This document shows positions 49,423 through 57,968 of a stretch of DNA of 64,000 nt, one piece after another. The position numbers were made by a program, and so were the translations under genes. How positions within the stretch are numbered: the stretch's first letter is position 1; every line of letters begins with the position of its first letter. Below the pieces are notes generated by a model. That model saw only the letters and a list, made by a program, of their open reading frames with translations, was not told where the DNA came from and did not search any database. The stretch is from an uncultured Blautia sp. GTDB taxonomy: Bacteria > Bacillota > Clostridia > Lachnospirales > Lachnospiraceae. The DNA lies in the NCBI RefSeq assembly GCF_934372025.1, contig NZ_CAKROJ010000001.1:62001-126000 (forward strand), read 5' to 3'.

Positions 49423-50283
49423 GTGTATGAAAAAATAGTCATTTTCAACACATTATTATACTCCGTATGGTGTTTTTATTTCTGCCATCAACTTTTAATA
49501 GAACGGTTATCCCCATTCAAGAGCTACCTGTGCATTCTTTTTACACATATTATTCTGATAATCGGTGGATACAGCCTCTTGCCGGACAATGTTCCTTTTA
49601 TTTTCGTACATCTTTCCAGCTTTTTGTGCATCGCACTTCTGCATTCTGACTCGATCAAAAAGAAATTATTTGCATACTTCCTTTATACCTGCACGATCAT
49701 GCTCATGGAAATGCTTATAATGTGTCTGTATATCAGCATAAAAAAAATCATTTTTCATCAGAATTCAGGATTGATCAGTATGAATTCTGTTACAACTCCT
49801 GTAGATGCATTAATTTTATGTATTCTTATGCTTACTGCAGGAAGTATTATGTGGAAAAAGCTGTCTGACCTGTTCGCTGTTTTTGTTCATTCTTACAGCA
49901 TTGTTCCTATTACACAGATTTTCTTTCCATTTTACTGGTTTTGTATTTTTTTATCACTTTTGTGCAACAGTCAGTTCAAAATTTCTGGTTATTTTCCGAT
50001 CATCTGTGGTTTGACCATCCCTGTAATTCCTGTATTTATCATGGGACTGCGTAATATCAGGATTCAGGAACAGGAACGGAGCTTTCATGAAAAGCAGATA
50101 ACGCTGTTAAAAGAACAGCTGCTTTTCTTTGATGATATCGAAGCTGAGTACCAGAACCTCCGAAAATGGAATCACGATATCGAAAATCACATGCTTTCTC
50201 TGAATTATCTTATGAAAGCAGGCAAATATGAGGAAGCAGACAAATATCTGCATAACATCCTTCTCGAATCTGAAAAAAGGTAA
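49423..50283 (+). CDS. AgrC-like sensor kinase half: membrane sensor and His-box, no ATPase domain
   Basis: 286 aa. GTG start at 49423, 8 nt after GGAGGG. Six hydrophobic segments to about residue 208, then a cytosolic helix with the dimerisation/phosphoacceptor motif RKWNHDIENHMLSL (His251) and KYEEADKYL, as in AgrC/ComD-type kinases. The protein stops right after it, with no HATPase domain. The gene that follows 9 bp later has the ATPase but lacks the histidine, so the two appear to work as a split kinase. The ligand is unknown; no agrD-like peptide gene was found nearby. Confidence 0.85.
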   Translation: MYEKIVIFNTLLYSVWCFYFCHQLLIERLSPFKSYLCILFTHIILIIGGYSLLPDNVPFIFVHLSSFLCIALLHSDSIKKKLFAYFLYTCTIMLMEMLIMCLYISIKKIIFHQNSGLISMNSVTTPVDALILCILMLTAGSIMWKKLSDLFAVFVHSYSIVPITQIFFPFYWFCIFLSLLCNSQFKISGYFPIICGLTIPVIPVFIMGLRNIRIQEQERSFHEKQITLLKEQLLFFDDIEAEYQNLRKWNHDIENHMLSLNYLMKAGKYEEADKYLHNILLESEKR

Positions 50284-50292
50284 TTACTTATT

Positions 50293-51144
50293 ATGAAAAA
50301 ATCAAAAATCGCAAAACAGTTTCCTGTGTTATTTCTGTTACTCATACTGCCGCTACCATGTATCTGCCTCGTTTATTACAGTGCATTGTATGGTGATGAA
50401 CAGCCTTATAGCGTCATTAGTTCCATTGCCGCTATTTTTTCAATCCTAGGTATTTTTTATTTTTTATATACTGTCACCATGAATACGCTGAAGGACAGTC
50501 GACAAAAAGCAGAACTACTGATTCTTGAAAAGCAGCAGCAAATGAAAAGTGAACAAAATGCCACTCTCGCAAAATGCCGTCAGGAAACTCTTGCTATGCA
50601 GCAAAACATGAAGCAGAAACTACTTACCTATGAATCTTTAATAAATGAGCATCGCTACGAAGAAGCCGCTCTTTACCTTGAAGATCTGACTTTTACTTTC
50701 CAAAAGGAACGTTTCCATCCAATCTGCAGCGACACTTTGCTCAACGCTATACTGACAAACAAACGTCAGGTTGCTGTCCAGTATAATATCCAGACATCAT
50801 TCCAGCTGCTTCTCCTTGAAAATCCAAAGATTGAAAGCAGTGACCTCAGCAGTATTTTTTTCAACCTGATGGATAATGCTATTGAGTCCTGTCGACTCTC
50901 TCATTCAGAAAAACCATTTATCCAGATAACTGCCAAACAGACCGCCAACTTTCTCACGATACATATGACCAACAGCAAGGATCCTTCCATAAAGTTTACA
51001 CATAAAACAAGCAAGACCGACTCCTGGTCTCATGGATTCGGTCTCGCAATTGTTGAAGAAATTGCTTCAAAATATGATGGAAGCTGTCAGTGGATTGACG
51101 GTGGGGATGTATTTGAGTCCGTGGTTATGGTGGAGGTGGGGTGA
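50293..51144 (+). CDS. GHKL ATPase half of split AgrC-like kinase, His replaced by Gln
   Basis: 283 aa. Two transmembrane segments (about 10-30 and 42-62), coiled coil (about 66-108), a degenerate phosphoacceptor helix and a complete C-terminal HATPase_c domain: N box NLMDNAIESC (191-200) and G box SHGFGLAIVEEIASKYDG. Aligning LTYESLINEHRYEEAALYL with LSLNYLMKAGKYEEADKYL of the upstream protein puts Gln104 where that protein has His251. Probably phosphorylates the partner in trans within a heterodimer. The weak AAAAGGTAA site suggests coupling to the upstream gene. Confidence 0.85.
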   Translation: MKKSKIAKQFPVLFLLLILPLPCICLVYYSALYGDEQPYSVISSIAAIFSILGIFYFLYTVTMNTLKDSRQKAELLILEKQQQMKSEQNATLAKCRQETLAMQQNMKQKLLTYESLINEHRYEEAALYLEDLTFTFQKERFHPICSDTLLNAILTNKRQVAVQYNIQTSFQLLLLENPKIESSDLSSIFFNLMDNAIESCRLSHSEKPFIQITAKQTANFLTIHMTNSKDPSIKFTHKTSKTDSWSHGFGLAIVEEIASKYDGSCQWIDGGDVFESVVMVEVG

Positions 51145-51185
51145 GAAAACGGCAGATGATAAGAAATCCCCATAAATATCAATTA

Positions 51186-51890
51186 TTAATAACGATATAC
51201 TCTACCTTTTTCTCCATATGAGCCCAGTACAATATATTTATCTGTAACCTTAAATGCCATAGCCGCGTTACTGTAAAGTGATCTTATTTTTTTCCTGCCG
51301 CTTCCATCTTTTCTACAGGAATAAACTGTATACTTATTATTTCCGGTTTTGTAATTACGTTTAACACATTTCAGATAATATATCCTTCCGTCTTTTGCAA
51401 TATTTGCAGATTGAAATAAAACATCATTTGCAATCCATCTCATTTTTTTAGTCTTGACGTCCACGATATATACCGGAGTTGTAAAATAGTAATCCCCATT
51501 CATAACCATGGCATAGCGTCCTCTATGACCTACAATGCCATAACCTTTCGCTATTACAGTTCGTTTTTTATTTCTAAGATTTATACATTCTGTATTTATC
51601 ATTGGTGGTACACATCCACCATATAATCTTTCATAAAAAAGTTTATTGTCGTAAATATAATTGAACTTGTTTACTGTACCTGAAATGGTAACAAGTTTTT
51701 GTTTCTTTCCTCCTTTCTTTTGCCGGTAAATAGTAGTCTTTTCTTTGTCCCAGTCACCTATAGTCCTTGTTGAGTATGTATATGCACCCTGTTTAAACGT
51801 AGCTGCTTTTATTTTCACCGGAACGCACATACATACCATCAACATTATAAGCAACATCATGATTTTTGCAATTTTGTTATTTTTTTTCAT
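51186..51890 (-). CDS. Secreted protein of unknown function, beta-rich
   Basis: 234 aa with a clear signal peptide (cleavage about IKA|AT). The mature part is Lys/Tyr/Gly-rich, with repeated short beta-strand patterns (VYIVDVKTKKMRWIAND, RIYYLKCVKRN, KYIVLGSYGEKG) reminiscent of DUF5050/propeller-like surface proteins. No catalytic motif. It lies between the split kinase and its probable response regulator, on the opposite strand, next to the YARHG gene. Confidence 0.6.
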   Translation of the reverse strand: MKKNNKIAKIMMLLIMLMVCMCVPVKIKAATFKQGAYTYSTRTIGDWDKEKTTIYRQKKGGKKQKLVTISGTVNKFNYIYDNKLFYERLYGGCVPPMINTECINLRNKKRTVIAKGYGIVGHRGRYAMVMNGDYYFTTPVYIVDVKTKKMRWIANDVLFQSANIAKDGRIYYLKCVKRNYKTGNNKYTVYSCRKDGSGRKKIRSLYSNAAMAFKVTDKYIVLGSYGEKGRVYRY

Positions 51891-51947
51891 GCCCTACCGC
51901 TCCTTCCTGTAAATTTTTTATGCAAAATATCGTTTCTTGTTTTCCTG

Positions 51948-52607
51948 TCATCTTAGAATATATCCGCCTGGAACTAACGTTTCTTCCTGTTCCTTGAGAA
52001 ATTTAGCATTATATTTCTCATATTCATTCAATGAATCATAAAGAAACTCAGCTTCTGTCAAATCAGCTGAATACCATTTTTTAGCGTTAAAGTAATCTTT
52101 CAGTTCTTGTGAAGTAAAAATACGTCCACGTCGAGCATATATCTCATTTCTCCCATAAGACAATTCTTGTGCCGACATACCTATAACATCTGATTCATCC
52201 AGATATCTGGCATCACTGTCTGGAAAAATGTACTCATCATCACAGTCATCCGCATAAACATTATAACGACTGTCTTCACTAATATCTACTGTCTCTCCTT
52301 CAGGTACGAAACTCAGAAGCCTTTCGCCTTCTTCCTTAGATACTTCATTTCCATTATCTTTAAAAATCTTCCAGTGAAAATTACCGTCGCCTGGGTCCTG
52401 ATGATAAACCATCACTTCATCACTTCCATCCAGATCCATATCAAAGGCAATGTAGTTATCTGATAAATATCCCGTATTACCATCCTTACAAAACACTGTA
52501 TTCCACTGTTGTACCTGTCTGAAAAATTCTGTATCTAAATTACCTGCCTGAACAGTGGCTGTCGGCAAAATAACAAATCCTAACAAAAGTATTCCTGGTG
52601 TCTTCAT
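51948..52607 (-). CDS. Secreted YARHG domain protein
   Basis: 219 aa, signal peptide (cleavage about VQA|GN). C-terminal YARHG domain at about 145-210: LSYGRNEIYARRGRIFTSQE followed by YFNAKKWY, an extracellular module probably binding the peptidoglycan/cell surface. The middle contains DMDLDGSDEV, a calcium-loop-like or FG-GAP-like motif. GGAAGGGAT before the ATG. Confidence 0.82.
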   Translation of the reverse strand: MKTPGILLLGFVILPTATVQAGNLDTEFFRQVQQWNTVFCKDGNTGYLSDNYIAFDMDLDGSDEVMVYHQDPGDGNFHWKIFKDNGNEVSKEEGERLLSFVPEGETVDISEDSRYNVYADDCDDEYIFPDSDARYLDESDVIGMSAQELSYGRNEIYARRGRIFTSQELKDYFNAKKWYSADLTEAEFLYDSLNEYEKYNAKFLKEQEETLVPGGYILR

Positions 52608-52839
52608 ATCCCTTCCTCTCCTGTTTACTTTAACAGATCTTCTGAAAAATTCTACACACTTATAGTTCTGTTATACCAACTTTTTGAACTGAAATGATTC
52701 GAAAATTTTTTCATATGTCTGTCCTTAATAATTTTACAAAATCCACTTTTTTCTTTCAATATTTCTGCACGAACGGCATGTTTTTTGTATTGAATAGCTT
52801 CTTTCAGCTACATGACAGCATATTCCCTCCACATCTTGC

Positions 52840-52868
52840 TTGACTTTTTTCTCTCTGACAGTTAATAA
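52840..52868 (+). promoter_or_regulatory. Promoter of the LytTR regulator gene
   Basis: -35 TTGACT (52840-52845), 17-nt spacer, -10 TAATAA (52863-52868). Upstream, about 52758-52797, TTCAATA / TATTGAA arms flank a 25-nt stretch that could be a regulator site. The remainder of the 52608-52926 gap is AT-rich with nothing else identifiable. Confidence 0.55.
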
Positions 52869-52926
52869 TACTTAAAGAGCTACAAATACTATCTATTAAA
52901 ATACGAAATACAACTGGGGGAAACTC

Positions 52927-53652
52927 ATGTTAAAAATCGCGATCTGTGATGATAATACAGTACAGCTGAATATCATCCGAGAAGAATTAGAGAAAAATAT
53001 GAAAAAAGAAATTGCCTATGATGTAGATACATTCTGCAGTGCTTCAGATTTTACTGAAGTACTTCAGTCCGGTGACTGTCTTTATGACATTATTTTTATG
53101 GACATTAACCTGGGGGATTCTTCTGTATCTGGGATTGATCTTGTACATAAAGTTAATTTTCTGAATCCATCATGTCAGATTATTTATATCAGTCAGCATC
53201 TGGAATATGCACCGGATGTTTATGACACGCAGCATATCTATTTTTTAAATAAAGAGCGCCTGGCTGAATTATTTAGTAAAGCTCTGGATTCCGCACTCAA
53301 AAATATAGCCCATAACGATAATATCGGCTATTTATATTTTACTATACGAAAAAAAGAATATAAAATCCCGCAGAATGACATTCTGTATATGGAACGCAAT
53401 CTGCGGGAAACCACTATTGTAACACGAATGCAGGAATACAAAATTTCAGAACGGATTGATCTGCTGCTTAATCGACTTCCGCCATATTTTGTTGTCTGCC
53501 ATCGAAGCTATGCTGTAAATCTTAAGCTGGTAAGTTCTATTCATCAGTATTTGATATCTTTTCCAGACGGAAAAACAGTTCCTGTTGGTCGTACACATTA
53601 TGCAGATGTAAAAAAATCCTTTGCGCTTATGAACAGCTATCTTCTCTCGTAA
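52927..53652 (+). CDS. LytTR family response regulator
   Basis: 241-aa AgrA/ComE-type regulator. Receiver domain with the acidic pocket ICDDN (Asp8, Asp9), phosphoacceptor Asp59 (FMDINLG) and the switch Lys (FLNKERL near 110); C-terminal LytTR DNA-binding domain (about 135-235; YLYFTIRKKEYKIPQNDILY, HRSYAVNLKLV). Its partner is very likely the split AgrC-like kinase 1.8 kb upstream, with two secreted-protein genes in between as candidate targets. Confidence 0.92.
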   Translation: MLKIAICDDNTVQLNIIREELEKNMKKEIAYDVDTFCSASDFTEVLQSGDCLYDIIFMDINLGDSSVSGIDLVHKVNFLNPSCQIIYISQHLEYAPDVYDTQHIYFLNKERLAELFSKALDSALKNIAHNDNIGYLYFTIRKKEYKIPQNDILYMERNLRETTIVTRMQEYKISERIDLLLNRLPPYFVVCHRSYAVNLKLVSSIHQYLISFPDGKTVPVGRTHYADVKKSFALMNSYLLS

Positions 53653-53668
53653 TATATTTTATTTACTT

Positions 53669-54436
53669 TTACAAATTTTTTAGTATCTCAAATGGAATGC
53701 TTCCGCCAAAAATATCCAGAGCGCTTCCTACAGTCACATCCAGTCTGCCTTTTCCATGGAGTTTCAGAAGTTCGATATCCTGCATACTTCCAACACCTCC
53801 GGCATAGGTCACAGGACGCTGTGTGTAATCGGAAAGCAGCTCTGCCAGGTCTGTTTCAATACCGTTCGCCTTACCTTCTACGTCTACTGCATGGACAAGA
53901 AATTCATCACAATGGTTGCCAAGTTCTTCCATTACTTCAAGCGTCACCGGCACATCGGTAAATTTCTGCCAGCGGTCTGTAACGATAAAATACTGGTCAT
54001 CTTTTCTGCGACAGCTAAGATCAAGAACCAGATTCTCTTTTCCTGCTGCTTCTTCCATTTTGCGGAGATTTTCCCAGGAAAGCTTTCCATCTTTGAATAC
54101 ATAGGAAGTTACAATTACATGACTTGCCCCTGCCTGCAGATATTCTTCTGCGTTTTCCGGGCAAACGCCACCACCGATCTGCAGCCCTCCTGGATAAGCG
54201 TTAAGAGCCTGCATTGCCTGCATTCTGGTGGCCTCGTAATATTCGGAATCTTTTCCATTCAAAAGAATCACATGACCACCTTTTAAGCCGGCATTTCGGT
54301 ATAACTCAGCATAGAAAACCGCATCCTGACCAGAAACGAAGTTTTCTTTCGCCTGATCTCCACTATCCTGAAGACTGCCGCCTACAATCTGTTTTACCTT
54401 TCCATTATGTATATCAATGCATGGTCGAAATCTCAT
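53669..54436 (-). CDS. hisA: HisA, eukaryotic (His6) type
   Basis: 255-aa (beta-alpha)8 isomerase converting ProFAR to PRFAR in histidine synthesis. It resembles the fungal/plant His6 form, not the bacterial HisA: MRFRPCIDIHNGKVKQIVGG at the N-terminus, GGLQIGGGVCPENAEEYLQA, NLVLDLSCRRKDDQY, and TYAGGVGSMQDIE. The N-terminal Asp8 is conserved. AAAGGAAAAGACAG precedes the ATG. Isolated from other his genes in the window; its leader may attenuate transcription. Confidence 0.88.
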   Translation of the reverse strand: MRFRPCIDIHNGKVKQIVGGSLQDSGDQAKENFVSGQDAVFYAELYRNAGLKGGHVILLNGKDSEYYEATRMQAMQALNAYPGGLQIGGGVCPENAEEYLQAGASHVIVTSYVFKDGKLSWENLRKMEEAAGKENLVLDLSCRRKDDQYFIVTDRWQKFTDVPVTLEVMEELGNHCDEFLVHAVDVEGKANGIETDLAELLSDYTQRPVTYAGGVGSMQDIELLKLHGKGRLDVTVGSALDIFGGSIPFEILKNL

Positions 54437-54451
54437 CTGTCTTTTCCTTTC

Positions 54452-54483
54452 AAAAAGGCCCCGGATTACCTGAATCCGAAGCC
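54452..54483 (-). terminator. Terminator/attenuator in the hisA leader
   Basis: GGCTTCGGATT - CAGGT - AATCCGGGGCC (11 bp including two G-U pairs) followed by TTTTT, ending 15 nt before the hisA start codon. A promoter (54516-54544) lies upstream of it, so transcripts for hisA must pass through it: an attenuator, or simply the end of the lipoprotein message. Confidence 0.6.
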
Positions 54484-54515
54484 TGTACTATAAATCATCA
54501 GGTTTATCTGATGCT

Positions 54516-54544
54516 ATGATAATATGATTTTTCATCTGATGCAA
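54516..54544 (-). promoter_or_regulatory. Promoter of hisA leader
   Basis: -35 TTGCAT (54539-54544), 17-nt spacer, -10 TATCAT (54516-54521). The leader of about 73 nt also has ATCAG / CTGAT and CCTG / CAGG pairings that could compete with the terminator stem. Confidence 0.55.
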
Positions 54545-54583
54545 GCACTTTATTGTACTAAACGAATAAATCGCAAGACACCG

Positions 54584-54985
54584 CTATCGTGTCTCGGCAT
54601 CGCCATCAATAACATCTCCGACCGCATCACCGACATCTTCTACTGCGTTGCCAACTCCATCGCCAAGATCACGGACACCATCGCCAAGATCCTCCGCTAC
54701 GGTTCCATCTTCTGTATTATCTGGCACATTATCATTGTCTGTTCCCTCAGACATGGTATCACCGTTATCGATTGCAGCATCGTCTGCCACACCTTCGTCA
54801 TCTGTTACTTTATTATTTGAATTATTCGTATTTTCATTGTCTTTTTTATCATTCGTATCGGCCGTGTTATCTTCTGTAGCTGTTCCTGCCTCATCTGCCG
54901 GTGCATTGTTATTTCCGCAGGCAGTAAAAATGCTCAGCGTCAGGATCAGGAGGATTCCCGTCAGAATTGTGCGTATTTTTTTCAT
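54584..54985 (-). CDS. Small acidic lipoprotein
   Basis: 133 aa, lipobox SIFTAC (Cys23). The mature part is almost wholly Asp/Asn/Glu/Thr/Gly, low complexity, with the repeat-like end DLGDGVRDLGDGVGNAVEDV and on (heptad-like VxDLGDG pattern). It probably serves as a surface linker or charged coat; I recognise no family function. Followed by the hisA leader. Confidence 0.72.
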   Translation of the reverse strand: MKKIRTILTGILLILTLSIFTACGNNNAPADEAGTATEDNTADTNDKKDNENTNNSNNKVTDDEGVADDAAIDNGDTMSEGTDNDNVPDNTEDGTVAEDLGDGVRDLGDGVGNAVEDVGDAVGDVIDGDAETR

Positions 54986-55070
54986 TCTAATTTCTCCTTT
55001 ACTATGGATTTAAACTTGTAATGATAATATGTACAATCTGACAGATTCCTATGCAAAATAATGCAAAAAA

Positions 55071-55100
55071 GCAGGCACATATCTTTCGATACATGCCTGC
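55071..55100 (-). terminator. Terminator of the GH31 sugar operon
   Basis: GCAGGCA / TGCCTGC arms with an inner TGTATC/GATATG pairing; six T residues follow on the minus strand. About 30 bp after the GH31 stop. Confidence 0.82.
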
Positions 55101-55128
55101 CAGAATTTCAACAAAACTACGATCTGTT

Positions 55129-57108
55129 TTACTTCTTAATAAATACTGGCATACTTTCCAGAGTAACCGGTACGCAGATCCACTGACCACCCTGATACTC
55201 TTTTTCTGTTTCACTATCTTTCCAGAGGATGCCCTCTCCTGGAAGATAAACTTTACGCTCTTTCGCACCAGCTTCCAGGATTGGTGCTACCAGAACCTTA
55301 CTTCCATACATATATTCATCTTCTACTTCCCATGTATTACTGTCCTCAGGGAATTCGTAGAATAATGTTCTCATGACAGGAGTTCCTTTTTCATGAGCTT
55401 CCAGCATCAGGCTTCTCGTGTAATCACGCATCTGCTCACGAATCTGCATATATTTTTCGCAGATCTTGTAGACCTCTTCGCCATAACTCCAAACTTCATT
55501 AGCAGCTCCTGAACGACAGGTTGCGCCACCAGTTGTTCCATACTGCGGCTGCCTCGGTTCACGATCTCCATGAAGTCGCATGACCGGACAAAAAGCACCC
55601 CACTGGAACCAACGAGCAAATAGTTCCCTAAATGCTGGATCATCTGGATTTCCGCCATGGAATCCACCAATGTCTGTTGTCCACCAAGGAATTCCGGCAA
55701 GTCCCATATTTAATCCTGCTGCCAACTGATTTTTCATACTGTTAAAGCTGGAAGCAATATCACCGGACCATACCAGTGCGCCATATTTCTGGCTTCCTGC
55801 CCATGCACAGCGAAGCAGATTGACTATATTTTTTTGTCCCTGCTGTTCCATTCCCTCATAGAATGTTCTGGCATATTCTACTGGATAGATATTACCAATT
55901 TCCAGATCTGTTCCCATATGATAACGATAATTATCAAAATCATAAGCGCTATACTCTGGTTCAGCTTCATCTAACCAGAATACACGAATTCCTTTGTCAT
56001 AATAGTTTTTCTTTACTTTATCCCAAAGATATCCTCTTGCCTCTGGATTCGTAACATCACAATGAATAGTTGCACCCTGGAAATTTAATCCTACACGAAC
56101 ACCTCTCTCAGTACGAATCAAATATCCCTTTTCCAGCATCTCTTCATAGTTTTCGCTTTCCTGATCTACTGTCGGCCAGATGGAAACCATTAATTCTACT
56201 CCCATCTCCTTCAGTTCATTGATCATTGCGTCAGGATCTGGCCAGTATACAGGATCAAACTTCCATTCTCCCTGTTTTGGCCAATGGAAATAATCAATAA
56301 CAATGAGATCCAATGGCAGGTTTCTTCTCTTATATTCTCTGGCAACTTCCAACACTTCTTCCTGTGTCTGATATCTTAACTTACACTGCCAGAATCCAAG
56401 ACCATACTCCGGCATCATTGGAACCTTTCCGGTTATATCTGCATAGGCTTCTTCAATTTCCGCCGGTGTATCACCAACAGTCACCCAATAATCCAGCACT
56501 TTTGTTCCAAGTGCTTCAAATGTCATAAGATTATTACCAAATACAGCCCGTCCTACAGAAGGATTATTCCAAAGAAGCCCATATCCTCTGGATGAGATCA
56601 TAAATGGTACACTAGCCTGAGAATTTCTATGAGCCATTTCCAGATCCATACCTTTTAAATTCAAATAAGGCTGCTGATATTGTCCCATTCCAAATATTTT
56701 TTCGTGAACATCCTGGGATTCAAAACGCATTGTCAGATGATAATCTCCGCCAACATTCGGTCTGAATTCTCTTGCTTCAACTTCAATGGCACTGCATTTT
56801 TCATCCAACAGATCTCTACGGTTTCTCCAATATTCTTCCAGTAAAATAGTTCCCTTGCGATCATAAACCATAATTTTTCCAAGCTTAGTGATAGTAGCTC
56901 GGATTTTACCATTTGTGATCTCGGCACCTTCTAGTGTTTCTTTTATTTCACAGCAAGAAGTTTCCGGCTCCATAAGTGCCCAGTTTCTCAAAGGCATTTC
57001 TGCTTCTTTTGTTGCACGAATTCGTAATGCATTTTTTCCCCATGGCTCAATCCATAATTCTTCCGCATCATAGTGAAAGCATATTTTGTTTTTTTCAATA
57101 CGAATCAT
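55129..57108 (-). CDS. Glycoside hydrolase family 31 alpha-glucosidase/xylosidase
   Basis: 659-aa cytosolic (no signal peptide) retaining alpha-glycosidase. GH31 catalytic region: nucleophile in VFWLDEAEPE (about 370), acid/base in VWSGDIASSF (about 440), plus GFWQCKLRYQT and GIPWWTTDIGGFHGG. The substrate could be an alpha-glucoside or alpha-xyloside such as isomaltose, imported by the ABC system encoded upstream. Last gene of the operon, 11 bp after the second permease. Confidence 0.93.
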   Translation of the reverse strand: MIRIEKNKICFHYDAEELWIEPWGKNALRIRATKEAEMPLRNWALMEPETSCCEIKETLEGAEITNGKIRATITKLGKIMVYDRKGTILLEEYWRNRRDLLDEKCSAIEVEAREFRPNVGGDYHLTMRFESQDVHEKIFGMGQYQQPYLNLKGMDLEMAHRNSQASVPFMISSRGYGLLWNNPSVGRAVFGNNLMTFEALGTKVLDYWVTVGDTPAEIEEAYADITGKVPMMPEYGLGFWQCKLRYQTQEEVLEVAREYKRRNLPLDLIVIDYFHWPKQGEWKFDPVYWPDPDAMINELKEMGVELMVSIWPTVDQESENYEEMLEKGYLIRTERGVRVGLNFQGATIHCDVTNPEARGYLWDKVKKNYYDKGIRVFWLDEAEPEYSAYDFDNYRYHMGTDLEIGNIYPVEYARTFYEGMEQQGQKNIVNLLRCAWAGSQKYGALVWSGDIASSFNSMKNQLAAGLNMGLAGIPWWTTDIGGFHGGNPDDPAFRELFARWFQWGAFCPVMRLHGDREPRQPQYGTTGGATCRSGAANEVWSYGEEVYKICEKYMQIREQMRDYTRSLMLEAHEKGTPVMRTLFYEFPEDSNTWEVEDEYMYGSKVLVAPILEAGAKERKVYLPGEGILWKDSETEKEYQGGQWICVPVTLESMPVFIKK

Positions 57109-57119
57109 AAAAGTCCTCC

Positions 57120-57968
57120 TTAACCTTTAACGGCACCACTAGTCATACCGCTGATAATATATTTCTGCATAAAGATAAATATTAATGCAACCGGAATGAT
57201 TGTAACTACTGCAAACGCAGTCAGATAACTCCATTTAGTTCCATACTGTCCCATAAAGTTAAAGATACCTGCAGTAATAGGACGTTTTTGCTGATCGATG
57301 ATAAAAGTCATACCATATGCCAAATCTCCCCATGCATAGAGGAATGAGAATATAGCACATACCATAACCCCAGGCTTAGCAATCGGAATCAGGATTCGCA
57401 AAAACGCAGTCAGACGATTACATCCATCAATATATGCAGCTTCTTCCAGTTCTTTCGGGATAGATGCAAAATAGTTTTTCAGAATCAGTACAGAAAACGG
57501 AATTCCTATAGTAGCATCCGCAAGAATAGCAGACATCGGTGTATTATAAATATGCATGTTACGGAACATGATGAACATAGGTGTCAAAAGAACTGCCACC
57601 GGAAGCATCTGTGTTACCAAAAATCCCAACATGATCAGTTTTTTACCTTTGAAACGATACTTTGCAATTCCATATGATGCTGGAACTGCAAGTATAACAG
57701 CCACTATCATAGCTCCTAATGAAATAACAAAACTGTTTGCAAAGGAACGGAACATATTAAAGTCTCCGCTTTCTACCTGTGCTGCATAAGACTTCAAATT
57801 TAAAACTTTCGGCCAAAAAGTAGGTGGAATCTGGAAAATCTCCTTTTCAGTCTTTAATGAAGTAACTACAATCCAATAGAGTGGAAACAATAACACACAC
57901 AACAGAAGTACGGATAAAATACATAAAATAATATTCTTTCCTTTGTTTAATTTCTTATCTTCATCCAT
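57120..57968 (-). CDS. Carbohydrate ABC transporter permease, MalG type
   Basis: 282 aa, six transmembrane segments. Characteristic EAA loop EEAAYIDGCNRLTAFLRILI near 190-210 for docking the shared MsmX-type ATPase, which is not encoded here. Start overlaps the preceding permease stop by 1 bp. Confidence 0.92.
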   Translation of the reverse strand: MDEDKKLNKGKNIILCILSVLLLCVLLFPLYWIVVTSLKTEKEIFQIPPTFWPKVLNLKSYAAQVESGDFNMFRSFANSFVISLGAMIVAVILAVPASYGIAKYRFKGKKLIMLGFLVTQMLPVAVLLTPMFIMFRNMHIYNTPMSAILADATIGIPFSVLILKNYFASIPKELEEAAYIDGCNRLTAFLRILIPIAKPGVMVCAIFSFLYAWGDLAYGMTFIIDQQKRPITAGIFNFMGQYGTKWSYLTAFAVVTIIPVALIFIFMQKYIISGMTSGAVKG

